A DNA stretch of 64,000 bases from Adiantum capillus-veneris (lineage: Eukaryota > Streptophyta > Polypodiopsida > Polypodiales > Pteridaceae). How positions within the stretch are numbered: position 1 is the stretch's first letter; each line of letters opens with the position of its first letter. Position numbers and translations under genes: made by a program. The stretch covers positions 78,480,669-78,544,668 of the forward strand of contig CM043958.1 in NCBI GenBank assembly GCA_014529385.2. Direction: 5' to 3'. The notes under the pieces are model-generated. The model did no database searches. It had not been told where the DNA came from and saw nothing but the letters and a program-made list of their open reading frames with translations. Positions 49,903-62,306 of this stretch are shown here, in pieces.

Positions 49903-49992
<90 letters not shown>

Positions 49993-50250
49993 AAAGTGAA
50001 ATATTTAAATTTCTTGCATGGGATAAGTTGAAGTCTACCCTGGCAACAGGTCTTTATCTTTTTTTCTCTACAAGCAATTAGAGAGAATATGAGAGAGAGA
50101 GAGAGAGAGAGAGAACAAAGTGAAATATTTGAATTTTTGGTATGAGGAAACTTGAAGTCTACTCTAGTAATGAGTCTTTATCTTGTTCATGCTATAAGCA
50201 ATTAGAGAGAATAAGAGAGACCCCCCCCCCCCCACACACACACACACACA
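49820..50250. repeat. Three tandem ~110 bp units, each ending in a different microsatellite
   Basis: Each unit runs ATATTTGAATTTTTGGTATG, then GAAGTCTAC, then GTCTTTATCTT, then CAATTAGAGA. Unit 1 ends in (GT)n followed by (GA)n (49904-49991), unit 2 in (GA)n (50092-50113), and unit 3 in a C run followed by (CA)n (50221-50250). Confidence 0.8.
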
Positions 50251-50557
50251 AGCACACATGATGATTATTGAGTAGGCATTTGCTTGCATTACCCTAAACC
50301 CCAATAAGAACAACAAGAACAAGATAATGACATGAGAAACACACCATTTTCCTCATAATTGAACAACATATAGATTGAGCCTCGATTTTCAAATCAAGGC
50401 ACCATGATTGTGGGTGAAAAAACCCTTGTGGGGACAAGGGAAAAACCCACAATCTCCATATGTTGCTCGTTGTTGCATTAAAAAAATATTATCTCAAACA
50501 ATACATAGAGTCAAGTCACAAAAATAATTGTCCACCAATGGAAGTAGCTATCTACTA

Positions 50558-52105
50558 CTAGTTTTTCTCCTCAGGAGGAGGACCACAAAATTTCTTCTCT
50601 AAACACTCAGAGAAGACAAAGAAATCACCCTCTAACATTAGACAGTGACGTATCTCCTTTGTGCAAGCAAGCCCCAAACCACCACACCCAGCAAAGATGT
50701 CCATAACATGGTTGTCCTCATATGTGAATGTTTCTAGCAGCCAACTGTGTTAAACATAATAATCAAAGTTTAACGACAAGAGATTGCATTGAACTATCAA
50801 GATGTGTATCCTGATTCACAAGAGTTCATGGCTAGAAAGTTACCTATAAAAAGTCTCAGTACGCTCTGCTCCCCCTCGAATCAAATCTCCGGCTAAACGT
50901 GTATAATCATTACATGAACGAGGAGGAGACTCTGTGAGGTAGCTTCTTGAGGCCGGAAAGAACTCTGGAGAAACATCCTCCCCAACCTTTCTATCATAAT
51001 GAGGTGTAATGCTTTGAGCATTCTTACGATAAAATAGACCAAGAGTAAGATCCATCACCTATGAAAGGAGAGAACAAATCACTTAAAAAGAAGAACTCTA
51101 AATTCATACGCAAGCCTCACATAGAGAAGGCAACCTCACCTGCTCACCAGTCTCTGGGTGTAAATACCCCCCATCACACATCAAAGTCCACGAGCGATGG
51201 AGCTGCAAACTAAATCTATTAGCTTGCATGACAAGATCTCCCAAATGGTGTGCAAGAGACAAAATCACCAACAAACCCTCGTCTGCCAAGTGAACATCAG
51301 CAATTTCCATGACAGCAGTCGCCAAGGCAGTGGAAACGTGGTTCCACTTTACATTACCTACACACTCAAGTTAAAATGAAAAATTACGAGCACGAAGCCT
51401 CCCAAATGACATAAAAAAATTTCACCTATAGTGTGATTGTGAATACCATCAACTAACATGGACGCGGGGAAGTCTGCAAAGATCAATCTTGCCACATATT
51501 GGGAGATTTCCCCCTTCAATGCATACTCGCGCCCATCATAGATTGGTGTTTTCTTGAACCACATTTCAATACTAACACAAAACAAATGATTATGGTAAGA
51601 GTAGATTATGGTAATATAACTTTTTAGAGAAATATGTAAGTCTTACCTATGCATCTGTAGCTATTAATCTACTAAGGGAACAAAAGGGGGTTCTGAATTT
51701 CTTTTGATATGAAATTGACTTATGACTTCATTCATCAACCCTAGAGACACATTCTCCCCAAAAACCGTGTCATGCTTTTAAAAGTCGTCTTCTTCATCAT
51801 GGTTATTGTTCTTTGTGTGAGTAGTTTGTGGAGTGGGAGCAAAACATGGACCAATAGTATTTGGAGTGATAGCAGTGCTAGTTATTAGAAGCTCCATCTA
51901 TAGACCTGTCCACGGACCACGCTTCATCATCAACATACACACATTGATTTCTTCTTTTCACAGACTTCTTTGGCAGACTCATTGGTAGAATCCTTGAGGA
52001 ACCATCCTCAAGTGTAACTTGCCTTCCTTGAATAGTCCCAGACCGTAGAGTCATACCCCCTGAATATTTCGCTTCTCGTTTTCTCATGGAGAGTTTAGGA
52101 GCCAT
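50558..52105 (-). pseudogene. Five-exon pseudogene with beta-class DNA methyltransferase-like domain
   Basis: Exons on the minus strand are 52105-51647 (damaged), 51571-51426, 51357-51140, 51058-50844 and 50744-50558. All four later junctions use GT-AG, and the reading phase carries across each one, which is strong evidence of a real spliced gene. The last exon reads WLLETF, then HVMDIFAGCGGLGLA, then a CLMLEGD acidic block, matching the SAM-binding motif I of N6/N4-type methyltransferases. The second exon has LIFADFPAS, where these enzymes have the catalytic (D/N)PP(Y/F), followed by a conserved-looking VHLADEGLLVIL strand. The order, catalytic motif before the SAM motif, is the beta class. 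The basic N-terminus (MAPKLSMRKREAKYSG) is out of frame with the rest of exon 1, which has an internal TAA and a TAA-TAG pair where glutamine codons would fit. It is probably transposon-borne; the target modification is unknown. Confidence 0.6.
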
Positions 52106-53904
52106 GGTAAATATCTTAAATCTCTATAAAGAAAATAAATAACATAATCAAGACTTTGTTTAATTACTAACTCTCTTTTAAAATACTATAAGTGCAAAAA
52201 AACCATAACAAATGTATAAATACCAAAGAACAAAGAAGAAGAAGAAAAGCTTGAACTTCTGCTAAAAAATGAACATAAGATAAATACCTTAGATTTTTGC
52301 ATAAATCAAGATGGTTTTTGCCATAGAGAAAACAACTTAGATTTTGGCATAAAAACTGCATGTCAAAACCAATAACCAACTAGTAACATGTCAAAACCAA
52401 TAACTAGCACCAAAATTTTCCATTAAAACTTTGAAGTGGGCTTGAGGTATTGTATACTCATATACATACCTTGAGAAACATCAAAAGACACTAATTTGTT
52501 TTGGCCTCCAATAACTTGCAACTAAGTACCATGATTTTGAGAAATGGAACGGCTTTGCTAATCACCTCTTAATTATGGATTAAGTGGCTTGCAATGCTTA
52601 TAATTTGTGCTCAAATGCTCCTATGGCTTAATGATTAAGCATACATTGGCCATGGAAATGCCATGCTTTGAACCCTTAATCAAGGCTTGTGCTCAAACGA
52701 CATTGCCCTTGTCTCCCTAGCGAAGAAGTAAGGGGCTTCCGCAGCAGTATCATGGCTTGCTCGATCGGCATTGGCTGCTATGACCCAGTACCACGATTCT
52801 TGCAGCTGATTGGCTCTTATAGCCACTTTTTTGCATCAAATTTCTCACAATGCAAAGCATTGATTGTCCGCATTGGTTGTTGGCGGATTGTCCGAAGTGG
52901 GGTGCCCCTATACATCTGTTGCCGGATTGTCTGAAGTGGGGTGCATCATACATGAACAAATTGTTCGATTGAATGCAATCGAGGAAAAGATTTTTGTCCA
53001 TTGCTAGCCCTTTTCAATGCATTGCACCGCCACTACAAGGAGACAGCATTCGTGCATGAAGATATGGGCATTGGGATACCGGTTACCAACAACTAATTGC
53101 CCAGCTCTCATTGTGTCATTCCAACAAGAATGTGACCTGCCCAGCTCACATTGTGTCAAAGATGTGACAATATTCTAACATGAAATAGCTGTTCATTGAC
53201 AGCGGAGGAGTGAAATGCTTGCTGCAAGGTCCGTTATACTAAGCCATGTTGTACATATGCGCGCAGCTGAAGCCTACACTATTTTCTTCACCGCCGCTGG
53301 AAATTGCAAATGATAGATCTCTCGCCATGGGAAAGCTCATAGATGATGCCTCTGCCTATGCAAACACTTTAGGATCCTGCATAGCACAGGATCAATGCTG
53401 AGGAAAAGCAAAATTTGCAAATGTTACATTTGCTTCCGAGTGCTTCAAATGACGTGGGTTCAGTACAATCCCACCTACAAAAATCTAGCCTTTCACTGTA
53501 AAAACTAGATGCCAGAGTATCCAAAAAATCCCCAGGAAAAAAGTTTATAGTCGATCGATTTCAGTCGACTTGGCAATGTATTTCTTCTCTCAACATGTTT
53601 GTGATGTTATATTATAGACGTTCTTGCCTCTCAAAAAGCCAAAGCCCACATGAAAAACGGCATTGAATAAAGATCGAACTTGCAATACGCTCTACATTGG
53701 GTCAAAACATGTTCAGAGATGTGAATGGAGAAGGTGACCCCTTGAGCAAGCAGCAGGCCCCCACATCCAATTATCTTATGATGAGAAATCTCCTGCGTCT
53801 GATGAGAAAGCCATGATAGGGAACTCACTGCGCACGACGACGACGATGCAGGGACAGCCATGTACGACGACAATCCTCTGGCTTTGTAGCACAAGACTCT
53901 CCCA
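52106..53904. other. Unassigned sequence
   Basis: I see no gene. Minor local repeats include GGATTGTC-GAAGTGGGGTGC twice (about 52893 and 52924) and GCCCAGCTC-CATTGTGTCA twice (about 53090 and 53140). Confidence 0.4.
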
Positions 53905-54015
53905 AATACAAGCATGCTATCTGTCCGCGCGCGCGCAGACGGACAGCGTGCTCGCACCGGAGAGGGAGAAGACATGGATTCTGCTCCTCAAAATACCTCT
54001 CACCCTCGCATACCT

Positions 54016-54143
54016 CTCCTCCTCCATCTCTCCCTCCACGCCTTCTCCCCACTCACAGAGCACGCTATCCGTCTGCGTGCGCGCAGACGGATAGCGTGCT
54101 CAGTGAGTGGGGAGAAGGCGTGGAGGGAGAGATGGAGGAGGAG
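54016..54143. repeat. Near-perfect 128 bp palindrome
   Basis: Two 62 bp arms (54016-54077 and 54082-54143) pair at 61 of 62 positions around a 4 bp TGCG loop. The centre is CCGTCTGCG-TGCG-CGCAGACGG. A related shorter and imperfect hairpin (CTGTCCGCGCGCGCGCAGACGG) lies at about 53918-53945, with a shared GACGGA(C/T)AGCGTGCTC downstream. Confidence 0.9.
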
Positions 54144-54287
54144 AGCAAAAGGAAAGTCTACCTAGTCTGCTCGTTGGTCTGCTCACGCCATTTTTTCACA
54201 GATGAGAAGCTTATTAGTAACTTTAGGGTTTTAAGGTTTATTAGTAACTTTAGGGTTTTAAAACTTGAAGATCCTCTTAATTTGAGG

Positions 54288-54700
54288 GAAAATTACCAAA
54301 ATACCCTTCTAATTTGTGGAAATTCCAAAAATACCCCTCAAATTTCAAAATTTCCCAAGATACGCTTACTCGCGATTTCCTATCTTTATTATTTTCTGAC
54401 AATCGAGATCCGGATTTTAGTGCTTAGCATGTAATTTGTCACAAATCACCTCCCAAAAAAAGAGAATTATGTCTAAACATAATGAAGCAATTCATCTCCA
54501 AAGCGTAAATAACCGGCTCCAATTCTAGTTTTAGTATCTTGTATTGATAGTAGACAATCAGTCTTCTTATGAAAAGCTACAATTTTTTTAATCTTTGGAT
54601 AAATTTACTCTCACAACCAGGGGTATTTTGGGAATTTTGAAAAATTTGAAGGGTATTTTGGGATATTCCACAAATTAGAGGGGTATTTTGGTAATTTTTC
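54288..54700. mobile_element. MITE-like inverted repeat (~410 bp)
   Basis: The left arm (54288-54360), starting AAAATTACCAAAATACCC, is inverted at 54610-54700 (GGGTATTTTGGTAATTTTTC). The arms are about 75-90 bp with scattered mismatches, and the non-coding interior is about 250 bp. Long terminal inverted repeats of this composition are common among Mutator-type MITEs in plants. The superfamily is inferred, not shown. Confidence 0.6.
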
Positions 54701-55179
54701 ATTAATTTTATTATCAAACTTTAAATGGTCGAAAAAACCTAGGTTTTTGTGAAATTTAGTGGATTTTTTTCGTAATACCTACAAACTTTCCAAAAAAAAC
54801 CTCTTAGTTTTTGTGTTTATATTCTTGAAAATAGGTGTATTTTGTGGAATGATCTGCATGCGTAATGATTGCGAGTCTCTTTTACCTCGTAAATATATGG
54901 TTTGTACCTAACGTTATGATTGGAGAGAGGATATTAAATTATGATTGTAGCCATCGGTATTATTTATAAAACAACCATGAGAGGATATTAAATTATGATT
55001 GTAGCCGTCGTCATTTATGATGTGGTAGTCACTGATTCTGTGAAGAAGATTTGTGCTCTCTTACTGCGAAACAGCTTACATTAGTAAAAATATATGCATT
55101 CTCTTTTAACATTATGCTTTATATTTTGGTAAGACATTTCTATTAGGTCTAGACAAGCAGCTGCTTCCTTTGTCTTGCT
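54701..55179. other. Unassigned sequence upstream of MULE gene
   Basis: It contains a short direct repeat, GAGAGGATATTAAATTATGATTGTAGCC (two copies, about 54925 and 54981). No gene was seen. It may hold the promoter of the MULE gene. Confidence 0.4.
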
Positions 55180-58072
55180 ATGGAGATGGACAGAGTAACT
55201 ATCTCTTGGACACTTGGAAAAGAGACTCACACTAGAGAAGTAGAGCTTCAACACAACAAACTCTTGCTCAGCAAATATTATCTTCAGTGTCTTCTTCCTC
55301 CAACCTACAAATTTACCTGTTTGAAAGCAATAGTTTACATCAGGTTGGAAAAAATGTATATCGAAACCCCTTGAGAGTGGGATATTGACAAAAATAAGTA
55401 CTTTTTACTGGACTCTACTCTCTCTTCTGAGTATTTCATTGAACATTCTAGTGATATGCTCTATATTATAGATAGTGGCGAGAGTGATTTTGGTGCTAAG
55501 CCAGGCATAACAAGCATCAACAACAGTCCATGTGCAAAAGAAGATTGTTTTGAGATAAACAATCCATCAATGCAAGAGGAAACAAAGCCTATTGATAAAA
55601 AACAAAGATTGGACTCCAGTGATAATGACGTGCATGATTTGACAAAAAACTCCATTATCCCTTGGATTTTAGGTAGCAAAACATGTTTTAGACTATAACA
55701 TCTAATAAACAATAGTAAGAAAATCAATTAGGTGACTGAACTTCCACAAGTTTATGATGGTGACATTTCCTTTGAGCTACCCCCCGTTGAAGAAGGTTGT
55801 AAGAGGATGGAAGGGATGGAGCAAAAATTTGATGGTCATCTTTGGACTAGGCCGCATAAAACTAACATGTCCATAAATTGTATTGTTAGGCTTATTTATT
55901 GCTTGGGCTCATTAGTTTGTCATACAGTTCTTTGTCCGTATTATTTGAACAACACCAAGTTCAATGTATCCTTCTTTCATGGTTACTTGGATAAGCAAGT
56001 AAGCAAAGGGCTTCTATGTGAAGACGAAAACCTACGTATCACTTGTCATTATTGCAAAAAAGTTATTTTCTGTGAGAGTCCTTGTTCTTGTAAAGTGTAT
56101 TGCATTTTGCCCTCAGATCCAAAGCTTACAACAATGATGATTCACATAGGTCATCACTTGGATAAAGTTCAAGAAGGTACATCAAGAGCCACAATAGAGA
56201 GAATACGGAAGATGGTTGCAAGTGTCTTGAAGGTGGATAGAAGCAATGGACCAAGAAGAGTTCAGATGATTGTCGCCAGAAAATTATTGGTTGACGCTAT
56301 TGTTGGTTCAGATGAACTAAAAATGGGGGAGTCAGAGCTCTCAAATATATTGGAAGAAATGATTCCACTAGTTCAGAATCAAAGGTAAAACATTTGACAT
56401 TTAGATTTTTCAGTGCAATAAGGTTATTTCAATTTTTGACTTGTTTTTTTATAGATTTAAGGTAATGGTAGCTACTGAGAAAAGACAACAAGACTCGATT
56501 GTTGGGGATGGGTTTGACCACATCATGCTTTTGAAGAAAAAATGTCACTTTCCTTACTTTCATGGGAGTTGTTTCCCTGGACAAGGTGGCCCAAATGATA
56601 AGTGCTACATCTTTAAGATGCGATTGACAAGGTCTCGTATAGACCTTGTAAATCACATGCGTCGAGGAGGAAATGGAGATTTGAGTGCTTCTTGGATGCA
56701 TTTTGCTCACACACACAGAATAGATGGATGGGCAACTATGTCATGCTCTGTCTATGATGCAAGGTAGTTTTTTAATGTGTTGCAGCATTTTGTCATTACA
56801 TCATTTGCAGACTTGTTGTGGCTAAGATTTGTTATTTTCTTTAGTTTGAAGGGATTGATGGTTATAGCGGTTTGTGACACCAAAGAGGAGGATACAGACA
56901 CACAAGTCTTGTTTTGGAGATCTCTTAATGATGTTTTGGCTCAAGAAGGTTATCCATTAGCAGACTTTGTAGGCTTTATGGCTGATGAGGCTGGAGCAAA
57001 TTGGGCTGTCGTGCGTACAATTTTCAATGGAGGGCCAAATAACATCATGATTGGAAGGGAAAGGTCCTGTCTCTTCCACTGGGAGCAAAGTCTACAGAAA
57101 CATACTAAAAAATATATAGCCAAAGAAAAGTTTAGTATCCACAAAGACATGTGTGAGACTTGGCGCAAATCAAGGACAATGGGTCTGGCAATGAAGGAAG
57201 CAGAAGCAATTAGAAGATGGTGGTCAAATAATGTTTCAAGTGAGAATATCAAGTCACTAGAGAAATGGTTCAAGTGGTGGGAGACAAGGATATCTCATTG
57301 GGGTAGCCGACACAATGAAGTATGATACAAGCATGAGCCTAACTTTGACCTTCTCTATTTTTTGTTTCACTGATTCAAAGTTTTTTGTTGGTGGAATGCA
57401 GATATCTATGAGTCCTTAGGAAAAAGCTCAAATTCCTAGTACCAATTTGTCAAAGACCATTCATGCATCTTGGCTTGCTAGTGAAAGGGGTGGCAAAAAA
57501 ATTTCCTTGTATGATGCATGCGTCACTGATGTCATCAATGCTTACATTCAATGCACAAAGCAACATGGCTATCTGACTGGTAGATACATAGGGCTTGGTC
57601 CGGATATGCAAACATGTCTAGAGAGATCAAGAAATAAAGAGAAAACTCTCAGCCCACTTGCGCTAGCACATGCTCTCCAAGGAGCAGTCGCGCAGGCACA
57701 CCATTTTTATTGCATGGAGACAGGGAAACCGTGCAAAGAAAGAAGGCAAGAGGGTTTGCAGAAACAGATTCTCATAAGCCTGGTTATGTGATGGAGTCTA
57801 GACAATGAAAAGAGCACGGACGACCACGAAAGATTTTGTTTGATACGGACATGAAGAAAGAGGGACAGAAATTTGATATGAATGCAGATTCCACAGATGA
57901 GGAGATTCATGCAAATAATGACATAAGAGATGACACCGCACCCTCTATTAGTGAATATGTTATAGGTGATTTTGAGATTTTTGTGCCAAGGGGTCATTGG
58001 GCAATCAGACAAATGCCTCAAAATGTCTCTCATAAGTGCTTTGGTGTGCTTGAAGGGAGAAGATGTAAGACT
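55180..58072 (+). pseudogene. MULE-type transposase gene with introns, 3' truncated
   Basis: This is a transposase of the Mutator-like (MULE) type, which cuts and pastes DNA by a DDE nuclease. Later exons are 55732-56384, 56454-56763, 56845-57319 and 57402-57791, all GT-AG with reading phase preserved. Upstream coding-like sequence at 55180-55698 is in the same frame with one TGA (55372); its junction to 55732 is uncertain. A Cys/His-rich zinc-finger-like region (CHYCKK, CSCKVYC, HIGHH; 56050-56160) precedes the catalytic part: CDTKEED, GFMADEAGANW and CLFHWEQSLQKH, the last two matching the second Asp and the C-x2-H signature of MULE transposases. A TAG at 57417 sits at a likely Gln codon. 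A frameshift near 57795 leads to an AT-hook-like GRPRK and a further 80 codons. The gene is cut off at 58072 by beta-prime. Confidence 0.7.
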
Positions 58073-58242
58073 AGCCCAGTGACTAGCTAGCTGAGGGTTT
58101 TTAAGAAGATATGGGAAAAGCCCCCTAACTCACACACGCCTATGTACAGTGAAATGGTAGGGATAGCCATAGCGTTTGGGTGAATTTGGTAGGGTGGAGT
58201 AACTTACTATGGCAATTACGGAGAGCCGAAAAACGGCTATCA
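58073..58242 (-). repeat. Beta-prime 3' LTR fragment
   Basis: It matches the end of beta LTRs from ACTAGCCCAGTGACTAGC to CGGCTATCA. It shares GGCAATTACGGAGAGCCG with the beta-prime right LTR, where beta LTRs have GGCAATTATGAAAAGCCG, so it belongs to this element. Confidence 0.85.
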
Positions 58243-58553
58243 TTAGCCCCCCCCTTAGATAATGGTACATTCATGTACCATTTATCCGATCATACAACAT
58301 GTAGATTGTGTAATGTCTGTCTTTGTCTGCTCTCATCTTTGTATGATTAAGAAACCTTGTGTGATATGAAAGGTTCTCAGATCCAATAGTAGGATGTAAT
58401 CAAGTGACTGAGTAAACCTCCTCCATTGAGAAAGTTTCCATAAGCACCCCCCAGGATCAAAGATCTTGAAATATGTTTCCCAAAGCGAGATGTATGGTAT
58501 GGAATCACTTACTGATTTTGATTGAAGAAAATTGTAGATTTTATTGTTGTCCA

Positions 58554-60386
58554 TCATTGTCCATCTTGTATGAGCAAATTCCTGAACTGTAGCTCATAAA
58601 TTTCATTCAACCTGGGTAGGCTCATCAAGTAAAAAATTCTATGACCTTTATGATTTAGGAAATCTTGATCCATGCTTCCAGTTGTTATTGAAAGATATTG
58701 CAGATAGTTTACCACAAAAGTAGATAATAGATGAAGGTTTCTATTGCTTCCAACACATTGGAAGAGAATAGATTTTGGTACTGATTGATGAAATATCCAC
58801 ATGTAGCAATCAATAAGTTTTTCATCTATGATGAATACCAGAAGAATCACAATGTGCGACCTCCATACAACAAAGAACCAAGTGAAGAAGATTTGGAAAC
58901 ATCCGTTTATCACCAAGTATTCATGTCCTCTTCCACTTAAGAAGGTATGGTGTCCCCGATGAAAGGTATATGTGAAGAGAGGAGAAGTTGACCTTGAAGA
59001 GGTGAAACCCAATGTGAAGATGATTGGGGCTTCAAAAGCTTGGATTTTCTTGCTAAGAAATTGTCCCATGAATGAAGAGCCACCCACTAAAACACCATTG
59101 GAGAGAATGATACCATTCTGATAGTTTCCTTTTATGATTTTATTTTTTACTACTCTACCATGTTCTTCATCCCCTTCTAAGCCCCCCCTTTGGCAAGGTT
59201 GTAACTCCTCACATTGTACCACCTCAAAGGTTGATGGATTACTGTTTGATTTTGTAAAAACTTTGGCTTTTTGCATGATAGGTTCCTCTATGCTTAACAT
59301 ATATGGATCATACCAATGCTTTTCAACATCCTCAAACACCTTTTGAAGATTATCCTCACATGGATTCAACTCACACTCTTCTACTTTGTTTTGGAGTTGG
59401 CATTCCATGTACACAATCATATCTTTATGATCAATGTGGTCTATGATCTCCCCACCTATGATATCATCTTCTTCTTCACTCTCTTCTTTTAGACAAGATA
59501 CACTCTCAGAACATTCCATAAGATCAAGGTTACCTTCAAGGTCTTCATTCTCCATAGAGTCATGTTGCACAAAAGCTTCGTCTGCTCGGACTAGAAATTG
59601 ATCCTCCGCCAAAAGGTTGGATGCATCCATTATTGAATCATCAATGCCATTTGAGATATCTTGTGTCGATTTTTGCATGCTTGTGATAAAGGTAGAAGAA
59701 AGAGATTCCACATTTGAATCTTGGCCACACACTTTAGCACTTGAATAATCAGTTGGCATGTAAGTAACTTCTTCGACATTTGTCGGAGTAGAAGGAGACA
59801 AGTATGGCAAAGGAGATGACTCCTTGATAGAAACACTTTCATGATGGTTGGTTCTTCCAGCATGATGGAAACCATTTTTGATGTAGAAGTACTTGTGAAA
59901 CTTCCTTCGGGCAATAGTGACCGCTTCTTCAAAGGTAGAGGGTCCACTACAAGTAACCTTAGTCTTTAGGAAAGGAGACAAACCCGAAATAAATTGATCC
60001 ATTTTTACATAATCTGAAAATGTAGAACTAAATCCACATCCTTCCCATTGACGAGAAAAAATATCCTCATAAGCATAGTAGTCTTCACCATGTTGTTGAA
60101 GTCTCCGTCGTGAAGCCCATGCTTTCTTCGTTGTTGGAACTTTAGAGAATCTGGTCTTCAAAGCTTTGGAAATTTGGGTATATCCATCTTCAATCTGAGA
60201 AGACATACTCCAAAACCATTGCTCAGCGTTGCCTCTAAGGCATAGCAAAAGAACATCCCCTTTTTCAATGTCATCCCTTTTACCAAGGATATGAGAAACC
60301 ATTCTAAAATCAACAAGAAAATCATCAACATCTTCTTCTGGATTTCCAAAGAAGATTGGGATATCATCAAAGGTATAGCGTGTCAT
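58554..60386 (-). pseudogene. Beta-prime gag-type protein, C-terminus broken
   Basis: This is the counterpart of the 704-codon beta protein. The frame is open for 610 codons and carries the same gag domain (FFGNPEEDVDDFLVDFRM, LCLRGNAEQWFW, MDQFISGLSPFLK), acidic linker and hydrophobic segment. An approximately 100 bp deletion at about 58560 removes part of the C-terminus and shifts the frame. The remaining 75 codons, matching the end of the beta protein, survive in another frame at 58333-58557. Most differences from beta in the gag domain are single substitutions. Confidence 0.75.
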
Positions 60387-60665
60387 AGTCTCTCAATGCT
60401 AGAACCACACAAAGATTAGTTCCAAACAATCATCAACTAACTACACAAAGTTTTGAAAGGTCTTTCAACATGAATTCTAGACTTTTATGTGAAAATGTTT
60501 TTTTCCTTTCTTATGTTATGCATAATCCGAACCATATTCTAGATCAATTTTTGTTTCCTTGAAATTAAACTCGGTCATACATGTTTTCATGATTCATAAA
60601 ATCTACTTGATTATGCTGAAATTCAAGCATTCATGCAATACAACAACACTAAGCACACAATCGCT

Positions 60666-60682
60666 CCTCAGTGGGGGCACCA
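60666..60682 (-). promoter_or_regulatory. Beta-prime primer binding site
   Basis: TGGTGCCCCCACTGAGG on the minus strand is identical to beta's site. Confidence 0.6.
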
Positions 60683-60686
60683 AAAT

Positions 60687-61678
60687 TGAGGCGGTCCGGG
60701 GCGGGCAACAAGAGAGGCGACCTCTAAACACCCCTCAAGGCTCCCGTGCTGCTCAATTGGGACTGGGGCAATCACAAGCACAACACAACAACAAACCCAC
60801 AACCAAACCCAAACAAGATAGGGGCACCACCTAGTTATGGTATGCGAACTAGGTTGCAAGAGAGATTTTGGCACAACCAAGAAGATGCACCACACAACAC
60901 ACACAAACTGGACCAGAGAGAGCTAGAGCAAAGGGAAGAGAGAGAGAAAAGGATCTTGCGTAATACCTTATTTGTGACTTGCAAATGGAGATGGTTCGTT
61001 ATGATGCTATCGTAGAACTTGTATAAACTCACTCAATGCTTAGTGATTCCTAAAACATTGCCAAAACACACACACACACTGTCTTAGGGTGTGGGAGACC
61101 TCTCACCACAATACCCTCTTACAATGGACACAAAACTGGCAATGAAAAACACACTAAAACACTTTCTAAAATCAAGATCAACTGATAAAAACTCAAATAC
61201 ACAAGTCACCTTGAATTCACCAAACCGTATTGCACAAATGGAAGGACGAAGATTTGAACGTCGAATCACGCCTTTGATGCACCAAACCTCAATTTATTGA
61301 TGATGAAGGAGCATATACAATAGTGGTTTTGAGGTTTGTGGAACTCACGCTCTCTCACTTGCAATGTGTAGCTTGAAGGCTTCTCTCACACCAAGAGTGA
61401 AGCTCACAAGTGGTTGCTACACCTAAGTCTCTCCTCACGCATAGAGTGTTGGGGTGCTATGTGAGATGTTGGAGGGTTGTTTTACAAGAAGGAAAGGGGC
61501 CTATTTATAGGTTGGAGACCCCTCATTAAGATTATTGGAAATCCTAATTTACAAGCTAACAAATCAGGATTATGATTTTTTTGAATATCAAAACATTGCG
61601 GGCCTTCTTTTTCTGCTTGAGTCATGGGTGTGGGCTCAATAGAGAGAATTATTGATGGTAGATAAGGTGAAAGTAAGT

Positions 61679-61716
<38 letters not shown>

Positions 61717-62237
61717 ACTATACACATGTCTTGAGGCGAGGTGTCTTTTATGGTTAGGTCAATGGCTATTTTGTGTTAGTATGTTAGTGGTTAGTAATCA
61801 CTAGAAAGTTAATGTTACATTTACAATGGGTAGAATGAGGTGGATGGTTGAATGAAGTGAGCAAATCCTTGTGATGATGAAGCTTGAAGATGTTTTGGAC
61901 TTACTTGTGTAGGTTCTCAAAATGACTATCGATCTTCTTCTTCGTCTTCTCTTCTTTACGCCACCGCCGCCAAGGTTGATTATCGTGATGAAAATGGTAA
62001 TTCCGTTGATGAGATCTTTTGATTTGCAGAGGTTAATCATGGTACACATGCTGAATTTATGTATATATATAAGGAGTAAGATGGAATTGTACTTTGGAGA
62101 TAATAGAGAGAGGCATAAAGATGGTGTATGTACATGGAGAGCTCATATGAGAGCTATGGGAGTAAGTGGGGAGGTTAATGGTGAAGAAGGTGAGAGAAAC
62201 CATTGAAGGTGAAGGTTTGAGTGAGGGATTGAGAGGA

Positions 62238-62306
<69 letters not shown>

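Noticed and set aside
54213-54262. Telomere-like TTTAGGG motifs
   Set aside because: Only two isolated matches occur inside a 26 bp duplication; this is not a telomeric array.
53813-54434. Open frames across the 54 kb palindrome
   Set aside because: They read through both arms of the hairpin and have no conserved content.
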